Below the pieces are notes generated by a model. The model made no database searches and had not been told where the DNA came from. It worked only from the letters and a program-made list of their open reading frames with translations. Positions 35,460-47,264 of a stretch of 64,000 nt of DNA are shown one piece after another (within the stretch, counting starts at the first letter, position 1; every line of letters starts with the position of its first letter). Source of the DNA: Mesostigma viride. Its lineage: Eukaryota > Streptophyta > Mesostigmatophyceae > Mesostigmatales > Mesostigmataceae. Made by a program: the position numbers and the translations under genes. The stretch covers positions 2,712,733-2,776,732 of the forward strand of contig RPFO01000027.1 of the NCBI GenBank assembly GCA_009746045.1. Reading direction: 5' to 3'.

Positions 35460-36739
35460 ACATGCTATATTAATTAATTAATTAATTAGACTCGTGCTAC
35501 CGTTGGGGAGTCACGGAGCATTAACCCTGATGGATGGATGGATGGGTGCAAACATTCCTACCGGTCTAATCTATCTACATTGGCTACATACTACATCTAT
35601 CTAACAGCATTCTAACTACAACATCTATCTAGGCAGCCGCACGCTGCCCGAGGGGGAGCTATCTGGCGTGCCTCCCGCGGGATTGCACACGCGGGCGCTT
35701 CCCCACTGGGGGGGGCTCATTGTCCTCTATGACCTGGGCCCACTTGGCCTTGTCCATCATCTTCTTCCAAATCACGGAGAGGCCGAGGCCCCCCATGTCC
35801 TCTACTAGCTGTTCCTTGAAGGTGCGGGCCTTGCGGCGTCTAACATCACTAGGCCCAGCCCACGTCAGGAGGTGCCGGCCAGGCTGGGCTGGTCGCAGTC
35901 CTGCGGGGGGGCCACGTGAGGTGTCTACCTGGTTGGTGCGAGCTAGGTGCCCTACAAGCTGCAGGCGGCGTTGCTTAATGGTGCTGGTGATATAGGGCAT
36001 GCCCTGGTACAGGTCCTCATTGCGGACATGAGCAGCATATCCTACTCTGAAAATGGAACGCAGCATGCTGGTGACCGCGCCGTCCAGCTTGCGGGCCAGG
36101 TCGGCGGTGAGGGTCCACGTCTCGGCGCCATACGTGAGAACAGGAAGGACGAGGACCTTGAACAGGTCCTGTTTCTCGATCTTGCCCAGGGGCTTGCGCC
36201 ACAGGGCCCGGTACTGACGTAAAGCGTGCCAGGCGAGGGAGATGCGATGGTCCACATCAACCTCGCAGCTGGGGAGCAGGCTGCCCAGCAGCTTCACGCG
36301 GTCCCGATACAGGACTCGAGAGCCGTCTAGGAGATAGAGGGGCGGCGGTGGGTTGGTGAGCCCAACCGCCAGGGCCTCTGTCTTCTTGCTGACCTCAAGC
36401 CCCACTGCACGGGCCTCGAGAGCCAGGCAGTCAAGCCATGTCTGCACGTGCTCGGTGTCCTCGAAGAGGGTGGTGTCGTCTGCGTAAATGATGTCTGCTA
36501 GCCGAATCTCCGTGTCCGCACCGCCATGCCAGAATTTGTTAGCAACCTGCACTCCTGGTTCCCTGCCCACGATGCGGGCAAATCGCTTGCGCGCCTGAAT
36601 CATTACGTATTCGACAACAATAATGAACAGGTAGGGCGACAGCACGCAGCCCTGCCACACACCCTTCTGTAAAGGGCATGGGGGCGTGGTCCCGTAAGAA
36701 GTGCGCACCGAAGTGGTGGACCCTTCATACATGCTATAT
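35460..36739 (-). mobile_element. 5'-truncated LINE, copy B, open RT reading frame
   Basis: A 378-residue minus-strand frame runs 36795-35659. It starts near the element's truncated 5' end and has no stop. Motifs: GCVLSPYLFIIVVEY, ADIIYADDTTLFEDTEHVQT (the YxDD catalytic site), TEALAVGLTNPPPPLYLLDG, VLPVLTYGAETWTLTADLAR and the C-terminal RRLQLVGHLART typical of RTE/CR1-like non-LTR elements. The 3' UTR and CCCCAACGG signature follow, then (TAAT)n. Flanking ACATGCTATAT copies lie at 35460-35470 and 36729-36739. Endonuclease and RT fingers are missing, so it cannot move by itself. Confidence 0.88.
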
Positions 36740-37847
36740 GAAATGTGAGACATGCTATATAATGTGATACGCTGGTGATTGTCTCTCTGATACAATGAGC
36801 CTTGACTGATTCAACAAGCGGCGGGCATCCACGGCCAGTGCGCCGAGGCCCAGGCTATCAGTGGGACCACCATCCAAGGACTCATGCTCACGCAATCTAC
36901 GTGGAAAGTAAACACTTCACATAAAAAAGTAAACTTAGTAAAGTAAGTAAGTGAAGTAGATTGCATGTGAGGATTTTTGTGGTCTCTAAGAAGTTTCAAA
37001 GTCCTAGGCTGAATAATAGCCCATCACACTGCAATCCGTTACGTGCCTAGCCATTTCATGCAGTTAAGTTATGCGCAGATCGCGCATGTGCAGTATCAAG
37101 GAGACATGACCAGCATGTGCACGTACTGCACATCACACTAACCAAAACATTGTGAGTCAACGAGCTGCAACGTCCGTACACGACGTACGCTGGAATGCCA
37201 CATGTCCAGGAATAGTTGTCAGATAAACTGATTGAGGACAGTGAGAGGGGTCAGAACTTTGTTCAGATCTCAGCTGTGAGCCATACTTCATAAGCGTAAG
37301 TCCTGTTTGGTGATAGCACACAAGGCCGCACACGTATGCTGCTATTGACCAAGACAGATTGTCTCGGAAATAAGTTAACGATACGTGCTCGGAGTTATGT
37401 TCCAATTCAATTCAATTCAATACGTGCTCGCCTTGGCAGCTCGATCATGGCGCACAAAAAAAAGGTGCGCACGGAGCGAGCCAGTTCCTTGGGGCCAAAG
37501 CATGATGTACGATGAAAAGGTGCATTGGTTTACAATGATAAGACTTCACGTGTTGCACATACAGGGGTTAATGAACCTTTTCTTCAGCAACGCCTCACTA
37601 ATTTACCTACAGCCTCGGCAATTTATTCCTTTCGTACAAAGCAGGCGCTCCGCAGCATGCCCCTTGGACGCACACGCACAAGCCTACGTGCGCACTTATT
37701 CAACCCCTACTGGCCCACTAACGACATGAGGCAGACATATGTCTCAGCCCACACCACCTCCATCAGTCATCTCACATACTACTAGCCTAATGAGAAATAA
37801 AAATTGTAAAAGTCAAAATGGGATGAGACCCAGTGGGAACACGCCCT
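36740..37847. other. Intergenic; small R2 scrap
   Basis: Nothing coding recognised. At 37388-37422 a minus-strand R2 3' end (CGGAGTTATGTTCC and an AATTC repeat) remains. At 37086-37113 a piece like the dispersed AAGGAGACA motif occurs. Confidence 0.45.
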
Positions 37848-40800
37848 CTACTGCTTCTCGTACGCCTTCCACCATCCGCTGGGGTACTTGCTGTAGGGTG
37901 CGGTCCACTTGTCCGGCTTGGGGAAGCTGCCAACAGGCTTGGTGGACGCAAACGGGTTGGGCACCGCCGCCGAGGGCGCCTCAAAGGAGCCCATGTACAC
38001 CTTGTCCAGGCGCAGCTTCATGAAGCTGATAAAGCAACATAAGGGCGTGGAGGGAGATTGGACATTGATAGCGCCACCAAGGGGTAGGGACCAGCAAAAA
38101 GGCCACAAGGTCACAAGCAAGAGCACAGAAAGTACCCAAAGGACAGGCAAAGGACAGTGGATCAGGCTGAAATGGATACAACCATGTGTTGACTAAAGCA
38201 GCCTCCTATACATTCCACATCCCAGATGGCACATTTGGTTGGCAGCAAATGGTGCACTAGAAGTGGCCCGTTTAAATGTACTCTCCAAAACAAACTGCCA
38301 AAGCCGCGCAACAAGCGATTCTCGCATCCGGCAAAAGGAAGCATTGGATGGCCCCATGACACTTCCACTGCCACCCGCCTGGCATTCGCATCTCCTCAAA
38401 CCTCCTCGAGGCATCGGCCATGGCCTTCTTATTCTTGTCTTCCAAGTAGATGCATGCACTTGACACTGTAAGTAGATGCGTGCACCGGTGAAACCGGAAC
38501 GTTTGTGTCATGTTGGCTGCCTCAAACCAATCCACCCCCCCACCCCACCCCTGTCCCAAGCCATCACTGACCTGCCCTCGTGTCCTGCAATTGTGTCGTC
38601 TCGGCTGACGACGATAAGTGTTCCATCAAACACGACCACATGACAAGACCGCTAGTGCTGCCATCGCCCACTCACGTAATCCAGGTCTGACCCAGGCTGA
38701 TGATCATTCATGCTCTACAAACCAACAACGCCAGTAAACGCTATCATAAGATCCTCGCTCATACTTGCACACTCAGAAGATCGAATCATCAGCGCACGTC
38801 AGGGCAGATAGTGATCCGTGTGCCACCAAACAAGTATAAGCTTCACAACAAGTTCAATAGACCCTGTCATCGCCCTTGCATGATCACTAATGCTGTCATT
38901 CCCCCCCTGGTGTGATACAAACCTGATCCGGGCGGATGATGATGTACCAGCCACTGCAGTCATGAAGGGGGCGACACAGTCCCACCACTAATACTGCCAC
39001 CGCCACTGCCGCCGCACCTACGTGATGCCTACGTGATCCAGACCTGGTCCCCCGTGTCCCACCAAACGCGGTCACCTGCATGACCCATAGACGCTATCTG
39101 CATGCATTCACATGATCAATAGACATACTGTAGACACAGACGCTTTACTCACGTGATCTGTACTCGTTTACTCACGTGATCTGTACTCATTTACTCACGT
39201 GATCTGTACTCATTTACTCACGTGATCTGTACTCATTTACTCACGTGATCTGTACTCGTTTACTCACGTGATCTGTACTCGTTTACTCACGTGATCTGTA
39301 CTCATTTACTCACGTGATCTGTACTCATTTACTCACGTGATCTGTACTCATTTACTCACATGATCTGTACTCGTTTACTCACGTGATCTGTACTCATTTA
39401 CTCACGTGATCTGTACTCGTTTACTCACGTGATCTGTACTCGTTTACTCACGTGATCTGTACTCGTTTACTCACATGATCTGTACTCATTTACTCACATG
39501 ATCTGTACTCATTTACTCACGTGATCTGTACTCGTTTACTCACGTCATCTGTACTCGTTTACTCACATGATCTGTACTCATTTACTCACGTGATCTGTAC
39601 TCGTTTACTCACGTGATCTGTACTCGTTTACTCACTTGATTTGTACTCATTTACTCACGTGATCTGTACTCGTTTACTCACATGATCTGTACTCGTTTAC
39701 TCACGTGATCTATACTCGTTTACTCACTTGATTTGTACTCATTTACTCACGTGATCTGTACTCATTTACTCACGTGATCTGTACTCGTTTACTCACGTGA
39801 TCCAAACCTCGTCCGGGCTGATGATGGCGGTGCACGGCCGGCGGATACGACGCTTGATGTCCTCGGGCAGTGTCTCCACGAACGCAGGCTCGTGCACGAT
39901 GAAGAAGTCGCGCTCCTTGTTTTGCTCCTTGTAGTAGACCACGCGCTCCTTGAAGATCTCCTGCATCTCCTCCTCCTCGTTCAGCATGAAGTCCGAGTTG
40001 GCCACGACAAAGTGCCATGTCTGCGTGCCCGCCTGGGGAGGGGGATTAAAGGCAGGGACGGGCCCCACAGGGATTCCAAATGGAGCGACAGGCATAGCAT
40101 AGATGTCAAAGGCGTACAAACGTGTCCCAAAAGGCGTAAAGTTGCGGCGAGGGGAATTACATGCATGATACCAAAAGGGAAAGATTTTGGCACGAACACA
40201 GATACCTCTCAGGGAGGTAACTGTCCAGACACGGTGCATCCAAGGGTCGTCAATGCAAGGACAGAGATGCTGGCAGGGTGTTGGGGGAGAGGTGATTCGG
40301 AAAATAAGCGATGAGCAAGGTTGATGGTCGGGGATGGAAAGGTTGAAGAAATGGGGGGCCGCGGAAGAATGCAGTGTGGGTGTACGAGGGTGTAAGGGTC
40401 GTGCCCTTGCGCCATCTGTCGAGAGCTTTCGGCGTGGGATGTAGGGCCCATCCCCCCCCCACCACCATCGCGGGCACCCCAAAGTAGGACCAACAGCAGG
40501 ATTAAATGTGGGAATCAGTGCTGTGCTGGAAGGAGAGCGTCAAGGGGGCACGCTTGGGACATCTCAAGAGGACACCAAAGCGAGCACAGGGCAAGCGAGG
40601 GGCGGGCCTTGTGCTAGAACGGGAGGGGGGGGGGGCAATGATGCAGCCTGCAGCACTGCATGGGCATAAGGTACCACCATACGCCAAGCAAGAAAACGCT
40701 GCCACAATTGCCACCACTGGTACAAGGCGGGCAACTAGCACAGCAACGCCGAGAATTCACGCGGCCGCTGCACGCAGTATATTCTAGAATTGGGTTTTAT

Positions 40801-42837
40801 TTCTGAGATCGTTTCGATCATGCGGGTACACGTTCGGTAAGCCGCTCTTGCAGGGAGACGAGTAAGCATGTCCACCCACACATTCACCCTGCCTGGGGGT
40901 CCAAAACCGAGTATTTCCCTCGCAAACTATGGGCAAGAGAGCTAGTGCCCGCGATGTGTGCTTGCGGCAATCATCATGGCAACACGTCCCCTCTTCAATG
41001 CTGCAGCGCAAGCAACAATCTAGGGGAGATGCTGCACAGTGATGCAAAGGAATCAACCCGACACACGCTGCGCGCTGTCTCCAAGACCATGTTGCAAACC
41101 GGGAGCCACACATGCAAAAGCTGTCTATGCAGGTGAGCCACTAGGCAAAGCAGGCACCGGCACGCTACCTGGCTGACTGCCACTTGCTGCAAGCGGGTAC
41201 GGCACGGATTGGCATGTTGGGGCAGGGACTATAATCTCATGCTCGTGACATTGTATGCGATATGTGCCCTTTCAGGTGCATCCCTGACCCTTGCAACACC
41301 CTACGCTTCATGCTCGAGGTCCGTGCCAGAGGAGAAAGGGAGGGGAAGAAAGGAAAGGGGAAAAGGGCGAGGGGGGCGGAGGGAGGGAGGGAGATAGAAG
41401 TAAAGCTGCCGGCAGATTCCCAGAATAGCGCCGCTGCCAACCAGTACGGTGGTTCCAGCTGCCACGTGTTCTAACGGGAGCAAACTGTGCTTGCTAGACA
41501 GAAGCTGAGGGCTGAGGGACGCATGAGAAGGGGGACTTGTGAAGCCACACGCATGCGCAAGCCAAGCAGGTACCGCCAAGGCAAAGGCAAGGTGGGCGCC
41601 AGCATGTAGCCATACACTGGTGTGTTCATTTCTGGCCTGCACTCGTTGTCTCATTGATACACTGGTGTGCTCATTCCTGGGAAATGACAGCTACCAGTAG
41701 TAGTCCGCCTCAGCACAAGCATGTCCCACGCAAGGTAGTGGTGCATCTGACAACAAGGGGGCCAGCGCAGCCGCTAGCTTGGCAACTGCTGATAGGTGCT
41801 GAAAATGGATGTCAGCTTGTGTGCTTTCTCCCCTCACTTTGCTGGTGCATTCACAAACTTTGCCATTTCCCTTTTCCATGCAAGCAACGGACTACAGAGA
41901 GAATATATGTGTATTGAGTCCAAGTTTACCAGGCCAGTTGAACAGGCCCGGATTCCACTCAAAGTTTCAAGAAAGGCGCAACATAGGGTATAGGAGCCAC
42001 TACTCAGTAACATTAAATATACTTGGTTCTTATGCTAACAGTAGTACCTTGCTCCGCTTCCCAACTGCCCTTCCTCAACGCTCCCATAGCTGTCATCATC
42101 TTCTGACGTTGAATCATAGGGCTAGCTTGACCATGCGAGTGCGTTAAACTAATGTCCCGCGACAGTTTGGCTGTAGGGGCCAAGAACGGCTGGCCAGCCA
42201 ATAACCTCTCCGGGACTTATCGCCGAAGTCACCGTGTTTGTCGATAAATAGGTGAGTGCGCGAACGGCGCCGAAGGGCTATGCATTCTTTCAGGGAACGG
42301 GGGCCACATACTCTGGCACATTCAACTAACATGAGTATTCTGCCGCCGGCTACATGGCGTCCGCCCATCCATATATACTAGCAAGCAGTTTCAGTAATGC
42401 ACGCACAGACATTGAATATATGCATACAAAATTACAGAGGAAACCACAACTAAGGGTATCAAGAAAAATAAGTTGTTTTACCAGGCACCACCACGCCACA
42501 ATTTGCAAAACCATCGCCCTTATCCGCATTGGAATGCGCCCCGTTATTAAGGAGACAACCGTTATTATTATTTTTTTAAAGAGCTTACCTTGGTACCCGC
42601 CTCGGCAACAACCGCGAAAGCAGGGGTAGCCCTCTTCGTCCTATGGGAGCTCGATGCCTTGGCGGTCAACCGGCATCCAGGGATAAACGAGCTACCGAGG
42701 TTTGCACGCTGCTGGAACACGGGCACTGCATCATGCCGTTGGTCACAGACGGCCGAGCTGGCCAGGTTGCGCACGAGGCCGTCATTCTTGACGGCGCAGG
42801 TCGGCAGCGTCACTGCCAAAGAGGCAACCGACGCCAT
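37848..42837 (-). CDS. ycf54: YCF54 (Mg-protoporphyrin IX ester cyclase accessory subunit)
   Basis: Three minus-strand exons join in frame with GT-AG sites: 42837-42589 (83 codons), 40032-39797 and 38025-37848. They give 220 residues. Exon 1 (MASVASLAVTLPTCAV, ending FAVVAEAGTK) looks like a chloroplast transit peptide. The mature part has TWHFVVANSDFMLNEEEEMQ, FKERVVYYKEQNKERDFFIV, IKRRIRRPCTAIISPDEVWI, then FMKLRLDKVYMGSFEAP and WTAPYSKYPSGWW. The (V)ANxxFML-EEE and KLRLDxV blocks and the plant-type C-terminal extension identify YCF54/LCAA. It stabilises or assembles the aerobic cyclase that makes protochlorophyllide. The exon junction inside ITFMKL is supported on both sides. It is divergent from the site-2 protease gene. 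Intron 2 carries about 28 copies of its own donor junction. Confidence 0.93.
38660..39145 (-). repeat. Long, decayed echoes of the YCF54 exon 2 end
   Basis: The exon end, on the plus strand CACGTGATCCAAACCTCGTC then CGGGCTGATGATGG (39793-39826), recurs at about 38674 (CACGTAATCCAGGTCTGACC then CAGGCTGATGAT), 38912 (GATACAAACCTGATCC then GGGCGGATGATGAT) and 39030 (TACGTGATCCAGACCTGGTC). These copies contain more coding sequence than the 23-bp array. Confidence 0.75.
39148..39797 (-). repeat. 23-bp array of the YCF54 donor junction
   Basis: About 28 copies of a 23-bp unit (plus strand: CTCACGTGATCTGTACTC + ATTTA or GTTTA). On the gene's strand each unit reads ACAG-ATCAC-GTGAGTAAA. The real exon ends GGATCAC at 39797 with donor GTGAGTAAA, the same junction. 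Thus every unit carries an AG, the exon's last five bases and a good donor. Confidence 0.93.
41585..41675 (-). mobile_element. Short motif between direct repeats
   Basis: Within YCF54 intron 1, about 26 bp related to the R1 motif (TCTGGCCTGCACTCGTTGTC) sits between two copies of ATACACTGGTGTG(T/C)TCATT at about 41611 and 41656. Confidence 0.6.
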
Positions 42838-43783
42838 GGCAATTCCCTTATTAAATAATGCCGAATATCGGGGCTGTTGCTATGGGCCACCGCCTGTTGC
42901 CCGTCGGCTGTTTTCCTCACTGCGTGCGAGCGTTTGCCGCACGGATCTCGCCCGCGTCTCGATTGGGCCAACGCTACCCAACAAAATCCGGATGGTGATG
43001 ATGTGTCGCATGGCCGGATGGCGGACCGGAAATGCATCCTTCGAGGACAGTCCAGGACCATGAATTTGGCGCGGCGCGCTGAGTATATCGAGAACGGTGC
43101 CGCATATGTACCATCACCCCATCACTGCTTAACAAGTCTGTAACGTAATAGGCCAAGGCAATTCGTTACACGTGGTGGGTGTACAAAAGCTCACAACTTA
43201 CAACCATCCGGTTGTACGTTGTTGTGGGCCACCTGGGTAGTACAGTGTAGTGGGCCGTGAACTTGCTGCCTCTTGGCCTCCGCCTTGTGGCTGCTGGCGG
43301 AGTGACGCTGCGCCGTAGGTAAGATTATTTTGGATTGAACCATCAAGGCAATGAAGGCATCAACCGCGGACCACGGAGGCACGGACCCAACATGCATCAT
43401 GCCTAGCGCTCCACGTGGCCTGGCTGGGCCCGCACTAAACTGCGCGCCCGCCAGCTCGCCATGCACGACTACGTACTGGCGACTCGTCGGACGTTGGTGC
43501 GCATCGCAGGCGAGCCGTGAATTCCTCGGATATTCTGCGGATGCATGCCCTTGCAGAAACAGTTCATTGTCATCTCGATTGAACCCGTGCATTCATTCCG
43601 CGTTTCGTTCACGACTGCAACAGCAGATTGCCTGTTGATTGGGCACTCAGCCAAACCAGGCAGCGAAAGCGGCATGTTCATTGGTGTAAATGTTTAGTTT
43701 AATTTGTTAATTTTTCTGGTTGACTGCTCCTGGATTGCTTGTAGCGCTAAAACCTTGGCTGGATCAGCGTGGTGGGGCCCACC
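42838..43783. promoter_or_regulatory. Divergent intergenic region, YCF54 / site-2 protease
   Basis: 946 bp separate the start codons of two oppositely transcribed genes whose products both look plastid-targeted. It must hold both promoters. I cannot name specific elements. Confidence 0.5.
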
Positions 43784-46700
43784 ATGGCGCTAGCTTTAAA
43801 CCAAAGCACAATTCGCCATCGAGGCATTTCCCTCTCGCAACCAAGGCCGCTACGAAGAAATACTGTGGACGATGCGTCGGCACGGAGTATCGTACATAAA
43901 CGTATTCGAGTTTCCACCAGGGATTGTTGGCACGCTTCTCAGGTCGTTCGATTCCCACGAGCTAAATTTAGAGTGTCTGCCCTTCTCGAAGACGGCACAC
44001 AAATCTCCCCTCGGGATGTAAAAGATGGCGAAGCTATCCCGGCTTGTGAAGTACCTGTCAATGGTGCCCTTGACAACGAATCCAAGGGGAGTTTTCCATG
44101 GGCCCAGGCAACACTGGCAACGGTCGTCACCGCGTTTGGGCAGACCCTGGATCTGGACGGCCCTGGGTCCGTACTCGAGGTGCTGGGCATCCTCGCGGGC
44201 GTCATCTTCTTCCACGAGCTCGGCCACTTCCTGGCGGCGCGCGCCCAGAACATCACGGTCAAGAGGTTTTCCGTGGGCATAGGCCCCACGGTACTCAAGT
44301 GCGTGGGTGGTTGCAGGGACTATGGGCGGGCATGGGAGGGTCCACGAAAGGAGGCATTGATGACATGTTGCTATCAACTGGGTCGGCCTACTCGTGTATG
44401 GTGTATGCCCAAGGAGTGTAATAGGCACGTTCCAATAGGCGTATGCTGCCTGCAGTGCTAGTCCGGGCTTATCGGACCAATGTTACCGGTTATACTATGC
44501 ACAAATGAGTGGAAGTGAGAGACACTGGCTGCATGGAGCCTGTGCTTGCTTCCGTTGTGTGTTTGCCACCTGACTGAGGAGTTGTAGTGCTCCCTGGGAC
44601 CAAGCAGCTGCGCGGATGGCCCCCTTGGTGGCCCTCGCTACCCCCCCTTCCTCTCTATCACTGCTCCCCCCTTTCATCGCTTGTGCTCCCTTGCCTATCC
44701 CCCACTAATGATCTTTCGCTCTGCCCTTATTCAACCCTTGCCCTCTCCCTTTCTCTATCGCTTGTGCTCCCTTGCCCCCTTTTTATCTTTCGCTCTGCCC
44801 TTATTCAACCCTTGCCCTCTCCCTTTCTCTATCGCGTGTGCTCCCTTGCCCCCTTTTCATCTTTCGCTCCGCCCTTATTCAACCCTTGCCCTCTCCCTTT
44901 CTCTATCGCGTGTGCTCCCTTTTTATCCCTTGCCCCCTTTTTATCTTTCGCTCCGCCCTTATTCAACCCTTGCCCTCTCCCTTTCTCTATCGCTTGTGCT
45001 CCCTTGCCCCCTTTTTATCTTTCGTTCCGCCCTTATTCAACCCTTGCCCTCTCCCTTTCTCTATCGCTTGTGCTCCCTTGCCCCCTTTTTATCTTTCGTT
45101 CCGCCCTTATTCAACCCTTGCCCTCTCCCTTTCTCTATCGCTTGTGCTCCCTTGCCCCCTTTTTATCTTTCGTTCCGCCCTTATTCAACCCTTGCCCTCT
45201 CCCTTTCTCTATCGCTTGTGCTCCCTTGCCCCCTTTTTATCTTTCGCTCCGCCCTTATTTAACCCTTGCCCTCTCCCTTTCTCTATCGCGTGTGCTCCCT
45301 TGCCCCCTTTTTATCTTTCGTTCCGCCCTTATTCAACCCTTGCCCTCTCCCTTTCTCTATCGCGTGTCGTTCCCTTTTGATCGCTGCCTTTCCTACCCAC
45401 CCCCCAACAAATCCCACGGTGACAGGTGGCAGGACAAGAGCGGTGTGGAGTATGCGCTCCGTGCGCTGCCACTTGGTGGATTTGTGGCGTTCCCTGACGG
45501 TGACCCTGAGAACGGGCCGCCAAAGGACGACCCGGACCTGCTGCGCAACCGGCCCATCGGTGCGTGGGCGGTCTTTTAGAGTGTGGCGTGGTCACTATGC
45601 CAAAGCATGTGTGCATGTTTGATCACTACAGCGTGCATGTGTATGTTGTTGAACGACCCGGACCTGCTGTGCAACAGGCCTAGTGTGTGTGGGTGTTCAC
45701 TGTAGTGTGGTCACTATGGTGTGCTGTGTGGGGCGTGCGTGTATTCTTCTGTGGGCTAGTTTCTCACGTGACCATGCAGGCCTTGGTGCACACGTGCTCG
45801 CCTGTTGGGATGGGTTGCCGATTCATGGGCTCTGGTTCTGTGGTGGCATGGCATGGCAACGATCGGGGGACAGCGGGGTGATTGGGGGACAGCGGGATGC
45901 TACTCAAGGGGTCCGTCCTCGCTAACCCTGATGGGTGGTGCTTGCTGCTCTTCTCATGTGGGCGGTGGTTGCTGCTCTATTCGCATGGGCGGTGCTTGCT
46001 GCACTGTTCCTAGCAGTACGGGTATTGCCTCCTATGGGCGCTCGGTCTGTGGGTATGCGCCATCATGATGCGGCCATCAGGATGTGGGTATGGGCCAAAC
46101 TGATGGCAGGAAGGGCGTGGCTTTTTGATTGGCCTCATCCTTAATTGTGTCCAACACCTTATCTCTCATAGCGGGTAAATGCCTGGCTGTGACTGAACCA
46201 TGGTCGCTGCTTGGGGCGCTGTCCATGGGTGTATTTTGCCTTGCAATCTGAAGGGGGGGCGCATTGCTTGTGAAATCCTCTGCCCCCTCTACCTCTCCGT
46301 TGTTGTTCCTTTGCCCATGTTGCTTTGGGTGTGCCTATGGCTGCATTTACCAACGGCTTCGCAAGGCCACGGGGTTGGCTTGCCATAACGTTGGCCAGCG
46401 TGTTGGCATGTGACCGGTGGCTTTTTATCACCCCTTTCCTATCACGCTCTATGTCCTGGCACCGCGTACGCCTGCCCACGATGATGCACGCAGGTGACCG
46501 CGTGGTTGTCATCAGCATGGGCGTGATCTTCAACGCGATTCTTGCATACGCGGTGCTCCTCACGCAAGTGACCACGCAGGTACAGGAGATAGAGGAATAA
46601 TATCTCCATTTTAAAAAATAGTTCCGGGATATGTCACGTGCGTACTAGATTGACCAGGCAGGTACACTAAAGCGTGCGCTGTCTAGAGTGAACACGCAGG

Positions 46701-47116
46701 TATGCGCCACCTGGCAGCTTTGGGGGGCTGGGGAGCTTTATCCTGGCACTGGCACTCGGCACCTGGCACAACGAAGCAGCAAGCACAACCAAGCACCCAG
46801 TGCACCGATCACCCTGCATAACCAGGCACCCACGGCAACAAAGCAGGAATCAGAGACAGCGCTGCAGCCGAGTGGACAAGCCGAGTGGACCGATGAACGT
46901 GTGCATCATGGCCCTCCCGAACATCCTAGTCCTCCATGGTGATCGCGTGAAGGCCCTGCACACACACTTGCCTTGTTGTCCGTCCGTCCGGACACACACA
47001 CACACACACACACACACTTGCCTCGATGCCCATCCGGACACACGCACACACGCTTGCCTCGATGCCCATCTGGACACACACACACACACACTTAAGTCGA
47101 TGACCATCTGGGCAGT

Positions 47117-47160
<44 letters not shown>

Positions 47161-47224
47161 CTCGATGCCCATCTGGACACACACACACACACACACACTT
47201 TAAGTCGATGACCATCTGGGCCGT

Positions 47225-47264
<40 letters not shown>

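Noticed and set aside
39148-39797. CRISPR-like array
   Set aside because: Units are contiguous 23-bp repeats without unique spacers, in a eukaryotic intron.
44587-45579. 330-residue plus-strand frame
   Set aside because: Mostly the pyrimidine minisatellite of protease intron 1. Only its end coincides with exon 2, which is better explained by the spliced gene.
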